From the NCBI RefSeq assembly GCF_001648595.1, contig NZ_LBAW01000023.1:1-62314 (forward strand): a stretch of 62,314 nt of DNA. Reading direction: 5' to 3'. Positions 32,138 through 40,883 of this stretch are shown here, piece by piece. The stretch's first letter is position 1. The number at the start of each line of letters is the position of its first letter. Below the pieces are notes generated by a model. That model was given only the letters and a program-made list of their open reading frames with translations, was not told the DNA's origin and ran no database searches. The DNA comes from Legionella bozemanae (lineage in GTDB: Bacteria; Pseudomonadota; Gammaproteobacteria; Legionellales; Legionellaceae). The position numbers were made by a program, and so were the translations under genes.

Positions 32138-34814
32138 TGGGTGCCTTCCTTAGCCGCTTCTGAGCTTCTATCACTAACAAAGGCACCATGCCTAATAGAA
32201 TCCAAACCAGGCATTGGGTGAATGAGACCGGTTGTATCCCAAATAATTCGCGCAATACCGGAATATGGTGAATCAAGACCTGCAGGGAAAAACTGATGCT
32301 TACAATAAAAAAGAGTCTTAAATTGGAAAACAATCCCACTTGCCAAATGTTTTTGGTGTCGCTTCGCGCTCCAAAGGCCCATAAAAGCTCGGCGGTTACT
32401 AAAACAGAAAAGGCCGCATCTTGGGCTTGAATTAAATCCTTATCGATTAAATATTCATAAGCGAACACACTAAGGATTACTAAAGCCTTTAAACAACCCA
32501 CAAAGGTTACTCGTTTGAAAAACGCCCTATCCATCATGGATTTTTGCGTGGCTCTGGGTGGACGATTCAAAATCCCTGGCTCTGACATATCGGTAGCTAA
32601 GCCAATGGCCGGCAAACCATCGGTTACTAAGTTAATCCATAATAATTGGATAGGAAGTAACGGCAGAGGCCAGCCGATTAAAAGTGCTACAAACACAACC
32701 AGTAACTCCCCACTATTGCCTGCTAACAAATAGGCAAGCGTTTTGGCAATGTTATCGTAAATCGTGCGACCTTCTTCAATACCTGCCACAATTGAGGTGA
32801 AGTTATTGTCCATGACAATGATGTCAGAGGCTTCTTTGGTCACTGCTGTGCCTGTTTTTCCCATCGCAATCCCTACAGAGGCTTCTCTTAAAGCAGGGGC
32901 ATCATTCACCCCATCGCCTGTCATCGCCACCACCATTTGTTGTTTTTTCCAGGCCCGTACAATTTTTAATTTATGCTCCGCCGTCACCCGAGCATAAACA
33001 GCAATGTCTTTGACGCAATGGTTAAATTCCTCCTCTGGCATATTTTCAAGTTCATTGCCGGTGAGTAATCGATCCCCTGCTTCCAAAATGCCAAGCTCTT
33101 TGGCAATGGCTCTTGCCGTGTCAGGATGGTCTCCTGTAATCATCACCGGTTTGATGCCGGCTTTTTTACAGCGACTGATGGATTCCTTGCTACTTGCATG
33201 AGGTGGGTCCTGAAGACCAATAAGACCTAAAAACACCAGGTTATGTTCAATCTCGTCGTCTTCTTTTTCTAAAGCTGTAGGCTCTAATTGGCGCTTCGCA
33301 AAAGCTAACAGTCGCAATGCTTCGCTGGCCATGAGTTCGCAGGATTGTTTCATGCGCGCTTTATCATTCGGTGTTAATTTTTTAATGCCTGTTTTGGTCA
33401 AAATATGGGTACAGCGCTCCAAAATGAGTTCGGGTGCTCCCTTTACAAAAGCGATGTGTTCATGGTCTTGTCGACACACAACCGTCATGCGTTTGCGTTC
33501 GGAACTAAAGGGTAACTCTTTGATACGGGGATAAGAAGTTTGCAGTTCCCCTTGCCAAATGCCTCCTTTGGCAGCAGCAACCAAAAGCGCCACTTCAGTT
33601 GGGTCTCCCACGGTTGCCATTTGTCCATCTTGGCTCTCAAAACTCGCGTTATTGCAAGCCACCATCGCTTGCAAAGTAGCTTGCAACAGCGGGTCTTCTG
33701 ACACATTAATTTCTTGACCTTGAAGAGTAAATCCTCCCGAGAGGTTATAGCCTTCCCCATGAATGCTATAAACATCACTTGCTGTCACAAGCTGACGTGC
33801 GGTCATTTCACCTACGGTTAACGTTCCTGTCTTATCGGTGCAAATGACTTGTAAACAGCCGAGTGTTTCAACCGCCGATAATCGTCTTACCAGTACGGCA
33901 CGCCGTACCATACGCTGCACCCCAAGCGCTAAAGCCACCGTGACAACAGCAGGCAAGCCTTCAGGAATTGCAGCCACCGCAAGACTGACTGAACTCATGA
34001 ATAAGCTGAATAGAGAGATATTACGTAAAAGACCTAAGCCAAAAATGGCAATGATAATGAAAAAGCAAAGCCACAATAGACGAGACCCCACTTGATTGAG
34101 TTTTTTCTGTAAAGGTGTTTCATCACGAGACGCTTCACCCAGCATTTTGGCAATGTGCCCCATTTCCGTTTGCATGCCAGTCGCCACAACAAGCGCGCGA
34201 CCGGTGCCATCGGCTATAGAAGTCCCCATAAACACCATGTTTTTACGGTCAGCTAGAGGCGTCTCGGCAGTGCAAACATCCAGATTTTTAGCAACGGGTA
34301 TCGACTCACCCGTGAGTGGCGCCTCATTAACCTTAAGCGCTGATAATTCAAAAAGACGAGCATCGGCAGCAATTAAATCGCCACTTTCAAAAAGAAGAAT
34401 ATCACCTGGTACGATATCAGAAGCGGCTATCACCTTCGCATGGCCATCGCGAAGCACTGTTGCTTTGGGAGCAGCCATTTGCTGAAGCGCAAGCATTGCC
34501 CTATCAGCGCGATATTCCAAAAAAAATCCGATGATGGCATTTAAAATGACAATGGCCAAAATGGCAATGGCATCGGCTTTTTCATCCAACAAAAAAGACA
34601 CAACAACAGCACCTAAAAGTACCCAAATCACCACACTTGCAAATTGCTGCAAAAAAATGACGAAAGGGGATGTTTTTTTCTGTTGACTCAGCAGGTTAGG
34701 TCCTACTTCTTTTAGCCGCTGTTCTGCTACTTTTTCAGATAGTCCTAAAGATAAGTCGGTTTGAAACAACAACACCATATCTGCAGGTGCTTTTTCGTGC
34801 CATTGTTCTGCCAT
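32124..34814 (-). CDS. P2A-type cation-transporting ATPase (Ca2+/Mn2+-like)
   Basis: About 896 aa from ATG 34814 (AAAGG upstream; alternative Met codons lie within 30 bp). Full P-type set: N-terminal cation ATPase domain, TGES actuator loop (APLTGESIPV), TM4 AAIPEGLPAVVT, DKTGTLTVGEM, FVKGAPE nucleotide site, TGDGVNDAPAL, ten predicted TM helices. PEGLPA and the lack of CPC/HMA motifs place it with SERCA/PMCA-like P2A pumps, not heavy-metal P1B pumps. It is an unusual partner for cusCBA, as an operon-mate exporting Ca2+ or Mn2+ into the periplasm. It may balance divalent cations or be wrongly assumed to carry Ca2+; substrate not shown by sequence. Confidence 0.9.
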   Translation of the reverse strand: MAEQWHEKAPADMVLLFQTDLSLGLSEKVAEQRLKEVGPNLLSQQKKTSPFVIFLQQFASVVIWVLLGAVVVSFLLDEKADAIAILAIVILNAIIGFFLEYRADRAMLALQQMAAPKATVLRDGHAKVIAASDIVPGDILLFESGDLIAADARLFELSALKVNEAPLTGESIPVAKNLDVCTAETPLADRKNMVFMGTSIADGTGRALVVATGMQTEMGHIAKMLGEASRDETPLQKKLNQVGSRLLWLCFFIIIAIFGLGLLRNISLFSLFMSSVSLAVAAIPEGLPAVVTVALALGVQRMVRRAVLVRRLSAVETLGCLQVICTDKTGTLTVGEMTARQLVTASDVYSIHGEGYNLSGGFTLQGQEINVSEDPLLQATLQAMVACNNASFESQDGQMATVGDPTEVALLVAAAKGGIWQGELQTSYPRIKELPFSSERKRMTVVCRQDHEHIAFVKGAPELILERCTHILTKTGIKKLTPNDKARMKQSCELMASEALRLLAFAKRQLEPTALEKEDDEIEHNLVFLGLIGLQDPPHASSKESISRCKKAGIKPVMITGDHPDTARAIAKELGILEAGDRLLTGNELENMPEEEFNHCVKDIAVYARVTAEHKLKIVRAWKKQQMVVAMTGDGVNDAPALREASVGIAMGKTGTAVTKEASDIIVMDNNFTSIVAGIEEGRTIYDNIAKTLAYLLAGNSGELLVVFVALLIGWPLPLLPIQLLWINLVTDGLPAIGLATDMSEPGILNRPPRATQKSMMDRAFFKRVTFVGCLKALVILSVFAYEYLIDKDLIQAQDAAFSVLVTAELLWAFGARSDTKNIWQVGLFSNLRLFFIVSISFSLQVLIHHIPVLRELFGIQPVSFTQCLVWILLGMVPLLVIEAQKRLRKAPNEAF

Positions 34815-34965
34815 GACAGCCATCCTTTGCATTCGCCCGTCCACTATGATGTGGTGCGCATCATTTTATCTCAATTTTTAGTGCCCGAATAGATTAATAG
34901 TTCTTAGACTTTATAGGATGAGCGCTCATATGAATCTTTAGGATTGAGTAATAAAGATTTTAGTG

Positions 34966-35112
34966 TTAGCGACCACCACCGCCACCATGGCCAACATGAC
35001 CTTGAGCGACATGCTCTTCGAGACTTTTAGTGTACTTACTACTCGTGCCACTGCTCATGCACGCAGTAAGGACTAAACAACACGCCAAAACCATCCAATG
35101 ACTTTGTTTCAT
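34966..35112 (-). CDS. Small Gly/His-rich lipoprotein, first gene of the operon
   Basis: 48 aa: MKQSHWMVLACCLVLTAC with lipobox LTAC (Cys18), a Ser/Lys-rich linker and a tail GHVGHGGGGGR. It has the same design as the 22555 protein at the other end of the operon. A good promoter lies just upstream, so it appears to be the promoter-proximal gene before the P2A ATPase (151-bp gap). Probable periplasmic metal-binding lipoprotein; no family known to me. Confidence 0.7.
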   Translation of the reverse strand: MKQSHWMVLACCLVLTACMSSGTSSKYTKSLEEHVAQGHVGHGGGGGR

Positions 35113-35149
35113 GATAATTTCTATCCTTGATTTTAAAGGAAATAATTAC

Positions 35150-35179
35150 AATATAGACTCTTTGGTATGGATAAGTCAA
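35150..35179 (-). promoter_or_regulatory. Promoter of the P2A-ATPase/cusCBA2 operon
   Basis: On the minus strand TTGACT (35179-35174) and TATATT (35155-35150), spacing 18 bp, reading into the lipoprotein gene at 35112. No clear CueR/CusR-type operator is recognised. Confidence 0.6.
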
Positions 35180-35627
35180 AACAAAGTGTTCTATGCTTTG
35201 ACGAACAATTAGCTAGGAATAACCTTTGAGAAGCTCAATTAAAATGTCTTGATGTGTCCTCAAAAAAACCTAAAAAAATTTACGTGCAAAAGAAAACTTT
35301 GTCCCTTTGTTTTGAATTAATTGAATGATAGTTGAATTGTTTTTAGCTCACTTTTTTCGTATCCTAAACCGATTCAAAATTTGAGTTAGTTTTTTGAAAT
35401 ATTAAACTAATTAATTGACACGTATCACATCCATTTCGTCATCCCAACAAAGAACCATCGCTGACGATCCTAACCAACATTTAGGGTACCTCTACTTATA
35501 TTTAATGCCTGTCTTAAAAAGACAATCATGATATCATTCTATTTACTGATTAAAATAAATAGCATACAAAATATAACTATAAGAAACTATTTTAAAACCT
35601 ATTGGTTTTCTTGGAGACGAAAATATT
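35180..35627. other. AT-rich intergenic region
   Basis: About 450 bp without a convincing ORF, RNA or repeat. It separates the divergent P2A-ATPase operon and the secreted His-motif protein and must hold the promoter of the latter. Confidence 0.4.
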
Positions 35628-36479
35628 GTGAAGAAATTTGCCATCACCCTAATGAGCTTGATATTCATTAACTCATATTATCCTACTGCTTTCTCCGAAA
35701 AACCTAATCAACGCATGATGAACAATCAATCGACACATTCTTTGAAATCAAAAAATACCTTGCAATTATCTATTCAAGAGATAATGGATAAAAAGGACAA
35801 GAAACTGGTATTAATCAAATTAATTGACACCAAAAGCAATAAACCAATCACCTTAAACGATCTTATTGAAGCACATACACAAAAGATTCATTTGTTGATT
35901 ATCGATGATACACTTCTTGACTACAGTCATGTCCATCCAGTCGAAACAACGATACCAGGCATCTATCAATTTGAATGGCAGCCTACGCTTAAGCGTGCCT
36001 CCTATCGAGCATGGGCTGATCTGATACCGACTAATACAAAAACCCAAGAATATGTAGTTGCTGATTTACCTTCCCCAAAAACCAAAAAGAAATTGGAAAA
36101 TCCTATTCATCGACAACCATTATTTGAAAGTACTGTTGATGGCTACCATTTTAAATTGTCTTTTGATAAAACACCATTGCACGTCGGTCAAGCAGTCATG
36201 GGCAAAATTGATATCACCGATGCAAAGGAAAACCCAGTTCATACCCTAGAACCCATTATGGGTGCTTATGCTCACATTGTTGGTTTTAATGAGGACTTTA
36301 AAACAGTAACTCATGTTCATCCTATGGGCAAGGAACCTACAAATAATACGGAACGAGGAGGACCTGAATTACTATTTCATATAGAGCCCAACAAAGTAGG
36401 ATTTATTAAAATGTTTGCCCAAGTGCAAATCGATGGGAAAACACTGTTTGTTCCGTTTGGAGTCACAGTAAATTCATAA
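35628..36479 (+). CDS. Secreted two-lobe protein with HVHP motifs
   Basis: 283 aa from a GTG codon (GGAG 11 nt upstream). Signal peptide (residues 1-23, ending AFSEK). Two related halves each carry a His motif: LDYSHVHPVETTIPGIYQF near residue 100 and VTHVHPMGKEPTNN near 230, with beta-rich surroundings (GYHFKLSFDKTPLHVGQAVMGKI and ITDAKENPVHTLEPIMGAYAHI). The pattern recalls YtkA-like/FixH-type or copper-binding periplasmic proteins near cus genes. HxH plus Met suggests Cu or Ni binding. Next to the copper operon but transcribed away from it. I do not know a named family; function inferred from motif and context only. Confidence 0.75.
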   Translation: MKKFAITLMSLIFINSYYPTAFSEKPNQRMMNNQSTHSLKSKNTLQLSIQEIMDKKDKKLVLIKLIDTKSNKPITLNDLIEAHTQKIHLLIIDDTLLDYSHVHPVETTIPGIYQFEWQPTLKRASYRAWADLIPTNTKTQEYVVADLPSPKTKKKLENPIHRQPLFESTVDGYHFKLSFDKTPLHVGQAVMGKIDITDAKENPVHTLEPIMGAYAHIVGFNEDFKTVTHVHPMGKEPTNNTERGGPELLFHIEPNKVGFIKMFAQVQIDGKTLFVPFGVTVNS

Positions 36480-36814
36480 AAACCTTGCTGGATTGTGAAT
36501 TCACAGAGGCCTTATAAGACAAAGTCCCCAGAATAATGATATCCACCAATTGAAGAGTTAAGGCGATTAAAAGTGGCATTGCAGCACTTACTGCATCCGT
36601 GTAAACAGCATCGACCAAATAACCTCTGCCCCTCTTTTCACCACATTGGAGCCTAAGGAGAATCATCATGACTAATTCACATGGAACTATGATTATCTTA
36701 GGCGGTGCAATAATAATCAGCACAAGAAAATAATTACTTTTTTCTCCAGTCTTTGGTATCTTTAATCACATTGTCTTTGCAAGCAGAAGACGTTGAACTG
36801 ATTTAATCAGTGGT
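36480..36814 (+). other. Intergenic region with a 21-codon possible ORF
   Basis: At 36668-36733 AAGGAG precedes a 21-codon frame MTNSHGTMIILGGAIIISTR(K), a short hydrophobic peptide that might be a membrane microprotein. An 86-codon hydrophobic frame on the other strand (36463-36723) has no supporting context. Nothing else recognised. Confidence 0.3.
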
Positions 36815-37432
36815 TTAATTTTTCTCATGGCCTTTTGCGGTAAGAGAGCAAATCCCTCGCTCAGGATTAGGCTCAACCTCTCGCCCAAGAATGGCACTTA
36901 ATTCCTCAGCTCCTCCAACGTATTGACTATCAAGCCATATTTGAGGAACAGTTATCGGTGTTTTTGCACCAACAATGGGCTTAACCCGTGCCAGCATTTC
37001 ATACAAGTCCCTTGGATTTTTTACCACATCGTGAAATTCATAAGAAAGTTTGGCCTCTTCGAAATACTGTTTGGCATGCTGGCAGTGGATGCAATTAGTT
37101 TTACCAAAAATATGATTCCCAGTTAATGTGGTTTGTTTTGCATGAGCCTCAATCACCGCTTGAGTTAACACCCCACGATTCAGAGCATGGCCTTGGCTAA
37201 TCACTTTACCCTCAACCAGTACAATAGGGGCATGCCACGCCCCTTTCAATAACGGCTTCCACCACTCATTAAGCCAGGCATGAATGTCCAATTCGACAGG
37301 AATGTCTTTTAAATCCGTTGCAATCGCATCCAAGATAATATCCTTGGTGAGTGAACATTCACCACAAGGGACTTTGATTTTGAAAGGACCATATTGTCCT
37401 TCCCAACGATACAGTGTGATTTTGACTGACAT
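36815..37432 (-). CDS. Thioredoxin-like/glutaredoxin two-domain protein
   Basis: About 205 aa from ATG 37432 (a TTG start 27 bp upstream is the alternative). N-terminal half: a thioredoxin-like region with VPCGECSLTKDII and HAPIVLVEGKVISQG. C-terminal half: a clear glutaredoxin with redox motif NCIHCQHAKQYFEE, TVPQIWLDSQYVGG (cis-Pro and GG glutathione-binding motifs) and an ILG end. Cytoplasmic, no signal peptide. Likely a glutathione- or dithiol-dependent oxidoreductase; the CGEC site suggests the first domain could also be redox-active or metal-binding. Useful beside copper genes, where thiol stress is expected. Confidence 0.8.
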   Translation of the reverse strand: MSVKITLYRWEGQYGPFKIKVPCGECSLTKDIILDAIATDLKDIPVELDIHAWLNEWWKPLLKGAWHAPIVLVEGKVISQGHALNRGVLTQAVIEAHAKQTTLTGNHIFGKTNCIHCQHAKQYFEEAKLSYEFHDVVKNPRDLYEMLARVKPIVGAKTPITVPQIWLDSQYVGGAEELSAILGREVEPNPERGICSLTAKGHEKN

Positions 37433-37603
37433 ATTAGAATGGCCTTTTCTTGTTCCCAATTAATGCTCAAAAATACCCATTAACACGATCACCATCATAT
37501 CAATATAGAGGAACCTCCTTTTAATTCAATCTACTTTCTACCTATTGAATAATTTTTTTCACCTCTTTGCGATGCAACAGATTACGAAAATAGCACCAGT
37601 TCC

Positions 37604-37801
37604 CTAACCCTCATCTTTCTTTAATTGTTCTTGTTTTCTTAAATGGATTTCCTGTCTGTTAATGGATATATTTTTAGGAGCCTCAATACCCAACTTAAAG
37701 TTGCCAGGCTCAAGAGTCTTAAAGGGAGTAATAACTACCTTCTGATTACCTTCCAGGGTAATCATTAAATCGGATTCAAAGGCTACGGTTCTTATTTCCA
37801 T
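37604..37801 (-). CDS. Divergent CsrA/RsmA paralogue
   Basis: 65 aa. The C-terminal half matches CsrA: GNFKLGIEAPKNISINRQEIHLRKQEQ, with the RNA-contacting Arg in NRQEIH conserved. The N-terminal strand differs: MEIRTVAFESDLMITL replaces MLILTRR.GE, so the usual L4 contact is lost or altered. It is probably a dimeric RNA-binding or CsrA-heteromerising regulator with changed specificity. Legionella-like genomes are known to carry several CsrA copies, some on mobile elements. The RBS is weak. Confidence 0.8.
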   Translation of the reverse strand: MEIRTVAFESDLMITLEGNQKVVITPFKTLEPGNFKLGIEAPKNISINRQEIHLRKQEQLKKDEG

Positions 37802-37931
37802 GTTAGTTGACTCGTTTTAGTTCAAAATAAATGCTGCAAAAAAGCATTAATTGATGGGTTTTCCCTATGCGGGCATTTAATCTTAAAGCCAATGCCTGTT
37901 CAAACACAGGCCTCAAGAAAAATAGCCCCAC

Positions 37932-39146
37932 TTATACTACAGCGACCATCGCAACTCCATGGGTAGGGGCAGACAAAAATGGAGGTTCTTTTTTTATTGC
38001 ATAAAACCCATTAATGCTTGGCTTAACACCATCAAATGAATCCTGCACCTCATCGGATTGATACACATCCATTTGTTCCAGGCGAATAATCTGTTGTTCC
38101 TGCCTGTCTAAAAGCTTACGATACCTCTGATTACTTTCTTCTAATTGTTTTGTAACCACTGAAAGTTTGTGTTCGGCCTCACAAATTCGGCCTGCTACCT
38201 CAACAAAGCTTTTCTCTTTATTGTTTAAAAATTCCTCCAATCTTTTTTGAAAAGCAGCCTGTTGTTCTTTGTCTTGAATCACCATGTTAGAGAATGTTTC
38301 CACTGTTCCACTTAAGACAAGTCCAACTGCCCTCGCCTGTTCCACTTCTTTTCCCATTTTTTCTTTAATGTCATCCAGTTCTTTTATTTTATCAGACAAC
38401 TGATTTTGATTTTCTTGATACGCCTTTACAACCTGCTCCAATTCTTTTTGAGTGTTTTCTAAAGCTTGAGACTGCTCATCGATTGAGCCTTTAAGCTTTT
38501 CGGCAGTAAGTTCGAGTTCAATCTGAGTTGCACGCAGTGCTTTTTCGGTATCAGTCAACTCATTGATTTGCGACTTTAATGATTTAATCTGTTCAGAAAA
38601 TTGTTCGATATTCTCAGTCAGGTGCACATTTTCTTTCTGGAATGCATCAATTTCAATGGCCAGTTGTTCGCGCAAGAGCTCTAAAGTTGAAATAACCGAG
38701 TCCAGCAGATCAGCAAGACTTGAAATTCCTGCCTTTAAACCTTCGATGTTATCTGTATTTTGACTCTGATGATTATCAAGAAGGATACTACTTACCGTAT
38801 AAACTATCCCAGTAACAATACTGAGCGTAATAAGGGCTGCAAGATTTGCCATGATGCCAATCATCAAAAGAGGTACGGTGAGCACTGCACCTGCGGTAAT
38901 TTTTTGCCACAAAGGGATTTCATTCCAAAAGCTGGCAGCCCGAGATAATAGACTTGGATTTTGATTCATCGCCTGAATCAATTGATTCAGATCTGCTTTA
39001 ATTCTTTGTATTTTATTTTGAGTGGTTACAATCTTCTCAAAACGTTCTTTATCTTTTTTTGTTTTTTGATTGAGGTCGTCCTGCTCCATATTTTCTGACT
39101 GATGGAGTGAAGACACCAACTCAAGTTCCAGTTTTTGATACGTCAT
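37932..39146 (-). CDS. IncA-like membrane protein with long coiled coil
   Basis: 404 aa. Residues 1-60 are helical; two adjoining hydrophobic helices (about 80-120: WQKITAGAVLTVPLLMIGIMANLAALITL...VYTVSSILL) form a hairpin; from about 135 to 365 there is an almost unbroken coiled coil (e.g. LRATQIELELTAEKLKGSIDEQ). The C-terminus is VAMVAVV. This topology resembles chlamydial IncA and Legionella LegC/Ylf-type effectors with SNARE-like coiled coils. No classical signal peptide and no clear acidic E-block for Dot/Icm export, so effector status is unproven; a cell-envelope or chromosome-structuring role is equally possible. Confidence 0.65.
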   Translation of the reverse strand: MTYQKLELELVSSLHQSENMEQDDLNQKTKKDKERFEKIVTTQNKIQRIKADLNQLIQAMNQNPSLLSRAASFWNEIPLWQKITAGAVLTVPLLMIGIMANLAALITLSIVTGIVYTVSSILLDNHQSQNTDNIEGLKAGISSLADLLDSVISTLELLREQLAIEIDAFQKENVHLTENIEQFSEQIKSLKSQINELTDTEKALRATQIELELTAEKLKGSIDEQSQALENTQKELEQVVKAYQENQNQLSDKIKELDDIKEKMGKEVEQARAVGLVLSGTVETFSNMVIQDKEQQAAFQKRLEEFLNNKEKSFVEVAGRICEAEHKLSVVTKQLEESNQRYRKLLDRQEQQIIRLEQMDVYQSDEVQDSFDGVKPSINGFYAIKKEPPFLSAPTHGVAMVAVV

Positions 39147-39889
39147 GATTCTTCCTTACAACGAGTGAGTCATCCATGCTAAACAGTGTCACATGATTAT
39201 CAGACTAATCTTAAGATAAGCATGATGACGGGAACCAGTACCTTTTTACGTATTGGATTGAGATGTAATTAAAGTGTTTGAGGTAAGGTCTAAAAACCCT
39301 GAAAATAAGGTCTTACGGTTACACATTGAGAGGGGAAATTGATTTTTAATATTTAGAATGTTACTCATTACCACGTTTCCTTAATTGGGTTTGAAACAAC
39401 AATCAACCGAGCGCCTTTCCTGGAACGGTTAAATCTTGATCATTCTATCGGATAATTTGTGTTCAGTCATCCTTTTTTAGTGACTCAATAGTCTTAATGG
39501 TGCTGTAGACATAAGGTTACCTGAACAGATGCTTTTTGAATCCCACCAACCACCTAAAGGTTCGCATTCAAAGCACGCATTACCAACTGAGCTTCCCTTT
39601 TAATATCGAATCTATCTATGTTGAATGATTATTAAATATACAGAGTTATTCTAAATGCGTTTTAATAGCGCTTAATGAAACGATGTTTTTTATGCAACCT
39701 AAACCATTAGTTATAGTCAAAACAACGCTTAAAACTAAAATATGGAAGTTGATTTTTTTACTTAAGTGCATAAAAATTGACTTTCAGTGATGTTTTGCTA
39801 AAACTGGTCCTTTAAACAAGAAATCATCCAAACAAAGTCACTTTAGTAATTGCTTTTATCCCTTTCTGTTTTCTAACCACCACTTAATT
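39147..39889. other. 743-bp region without recognisable gene
   Basis: No ORF with protein-like composition, no RNA gene and no strong repeat was seen apart from a short direct AAGGTCT pair near 39270-39310. It contains the upstream region of the IncA-like gene. Confidence 0.4.
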
Positions 39890-40430
39890 CTATTTTTTAT
39901 TTTTAGATAAATCTTCTAATAAAATTTTTCCCTTTTGGGACAAGCGATATTTTTGCAATCTACTTTTAGGCTTATCTGGGATAGTACGCTCGATTAACTC
40001 ATCCCTGAGCAATTGATCAAGATAATTACGTTGAAAAGTTTCTCGATGCCTGATTCCTGCTACCTCTTGTAGCTCTATACTTTTCAGCTCACCTTTTAGC
40101 TCACATGCTCTGAGTACCCGCTCAACCCATGGATCGACTTGTCCGGCAACTTGTCCGGCAACTTGTCCGGTCATCGATGATGATTTACGCCAAATGGTTG
40201 TCTTGAATCCATCAGAGATAGAAAATTCAGGCTCTGGCAGTCCAACCTCACGGCAACGACGAATCATATCCCCTGTACCAGTTCCCATACGCTCGATATA
40301 TTTCGTTAAATACAATGGCTCAGCAAGCAAGGGATTTCTTGGAACAGAACCATGTGGATGACGTAATTTCTCTAAAGTTAATGATGGAGGGAGTCCTCCT
40401 GGATTCCAAATTTCCAATCTTATGTTGCGC
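39890..40430 (-). pseudogene. 5'-truncated AlbA/RecG-like ATP-binding DNA-binding protein
   Basis: The frame begins abruptly with RLEIWNPGGLPPSLTLEKLRH right after the HEPN stop. RNPLLAEPLYLTKYIERMGTG follows, then DMIRRCREVGLPEPEF, a GQVAGQVAGQV linker (DNA repeat near 40138-40171) and a winged-helix C-terminus (ELIERTIPDKPKSRLQKYRLSQKG). These are the GHKL-like and C-terminal parts of the large AlbA_2/RecG-like family; the N-terminal AlbA domain is missing. Thus a decayed gene, apparently cut by the arrival of the adjacent toxin-antitoxin module, although a start at an internal TTG cannot be ruled out. Confidence 0.7.
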
Positions 40431-40436
40431 CATCAG

Positions 40437-40883
40437 TTATGTGTTGTTCGCTCGTTTTCCATCATTAATACTCAGCCATTTTTTAAAATCTTTTAATAAT
40501 GCTTCTGCTTGAGCAATACAAGTTATTACTGCACTCTCAGGAATAATATCGCCAGAATAATCTGCAATATTGCGTTGTTTCCGCATAGCATCCAATATAA
40601 TCACTGTTTTTTTATCAATACCTAAAGTCTGAGGCAATAACTGAATCATCGTTTGATGATGTCCTGGTTTAGAAGTCAAGGTTCGATATCCATGAGATTG
40701 AAGTGCTGCATTTGCTATTTGCATAATTGCTTTATAGGCAGCATCAAAGCGATTCTCCGCGCTAACCAAGTCAATTTTTGAATCCACAATATTACGTTCA
40801 GCAGCATTCAAAAGCCGATTTATGGTATCTGGGTGAGGTGGTATTTTTTCCAGGCTGATGCCAATTAAATTATCCAAGGTCAT
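40437..40883 (-). CDS. HEPN-domain protein (toxin-like)
   Basis: 148 aa, all helical. SENRFDAAYKAIMQIANAALQSHGYR and ILDAMRKQRNIADYSG are HEPN signatures (RN..DY variant of the Rx4-6H RNase motif, close to SAV_6107-like HEPN). It overlaps the nucleotidyltransferase gene by 14 bp. HEPN/MNT pairs act as toxin-antitoxin systems, HEPN cleaving RNA and MNT neutralising it by nucleotidylation. The lack of the typical RX4HXY His here means RNase activity needs testing. Confidence 0.75.
   Translation of the reverse strand: MTLDNLIGISLEKIPPHPDTINRLLNAAERNIVDSKIDLVSAENRFDAAYKAIMQIANAALQSHGYRTLTSKPGHHQTMIQLLPQTLGIDKKTVIILDAMRKQRNIADYSGDIIPESAVITCIAQAEALLKDFKKWLSINDGKRANNT

Noticed and set aside
36463..36723. 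86-codon hydrophobic minus-strand frame
   Set aside because: No RBS or context, overlaps the 3' end of the secreted His-motif gene; hydrophobicity may be chance in AT-rich DNA.
40138..40171. 12-bp direct repeat CTTGTCCGGCAA as a mobile element or CRISPR-like repeat
   Set aside because: It encodes the GQVAGQVAGQV linker that is usual in this protein family.
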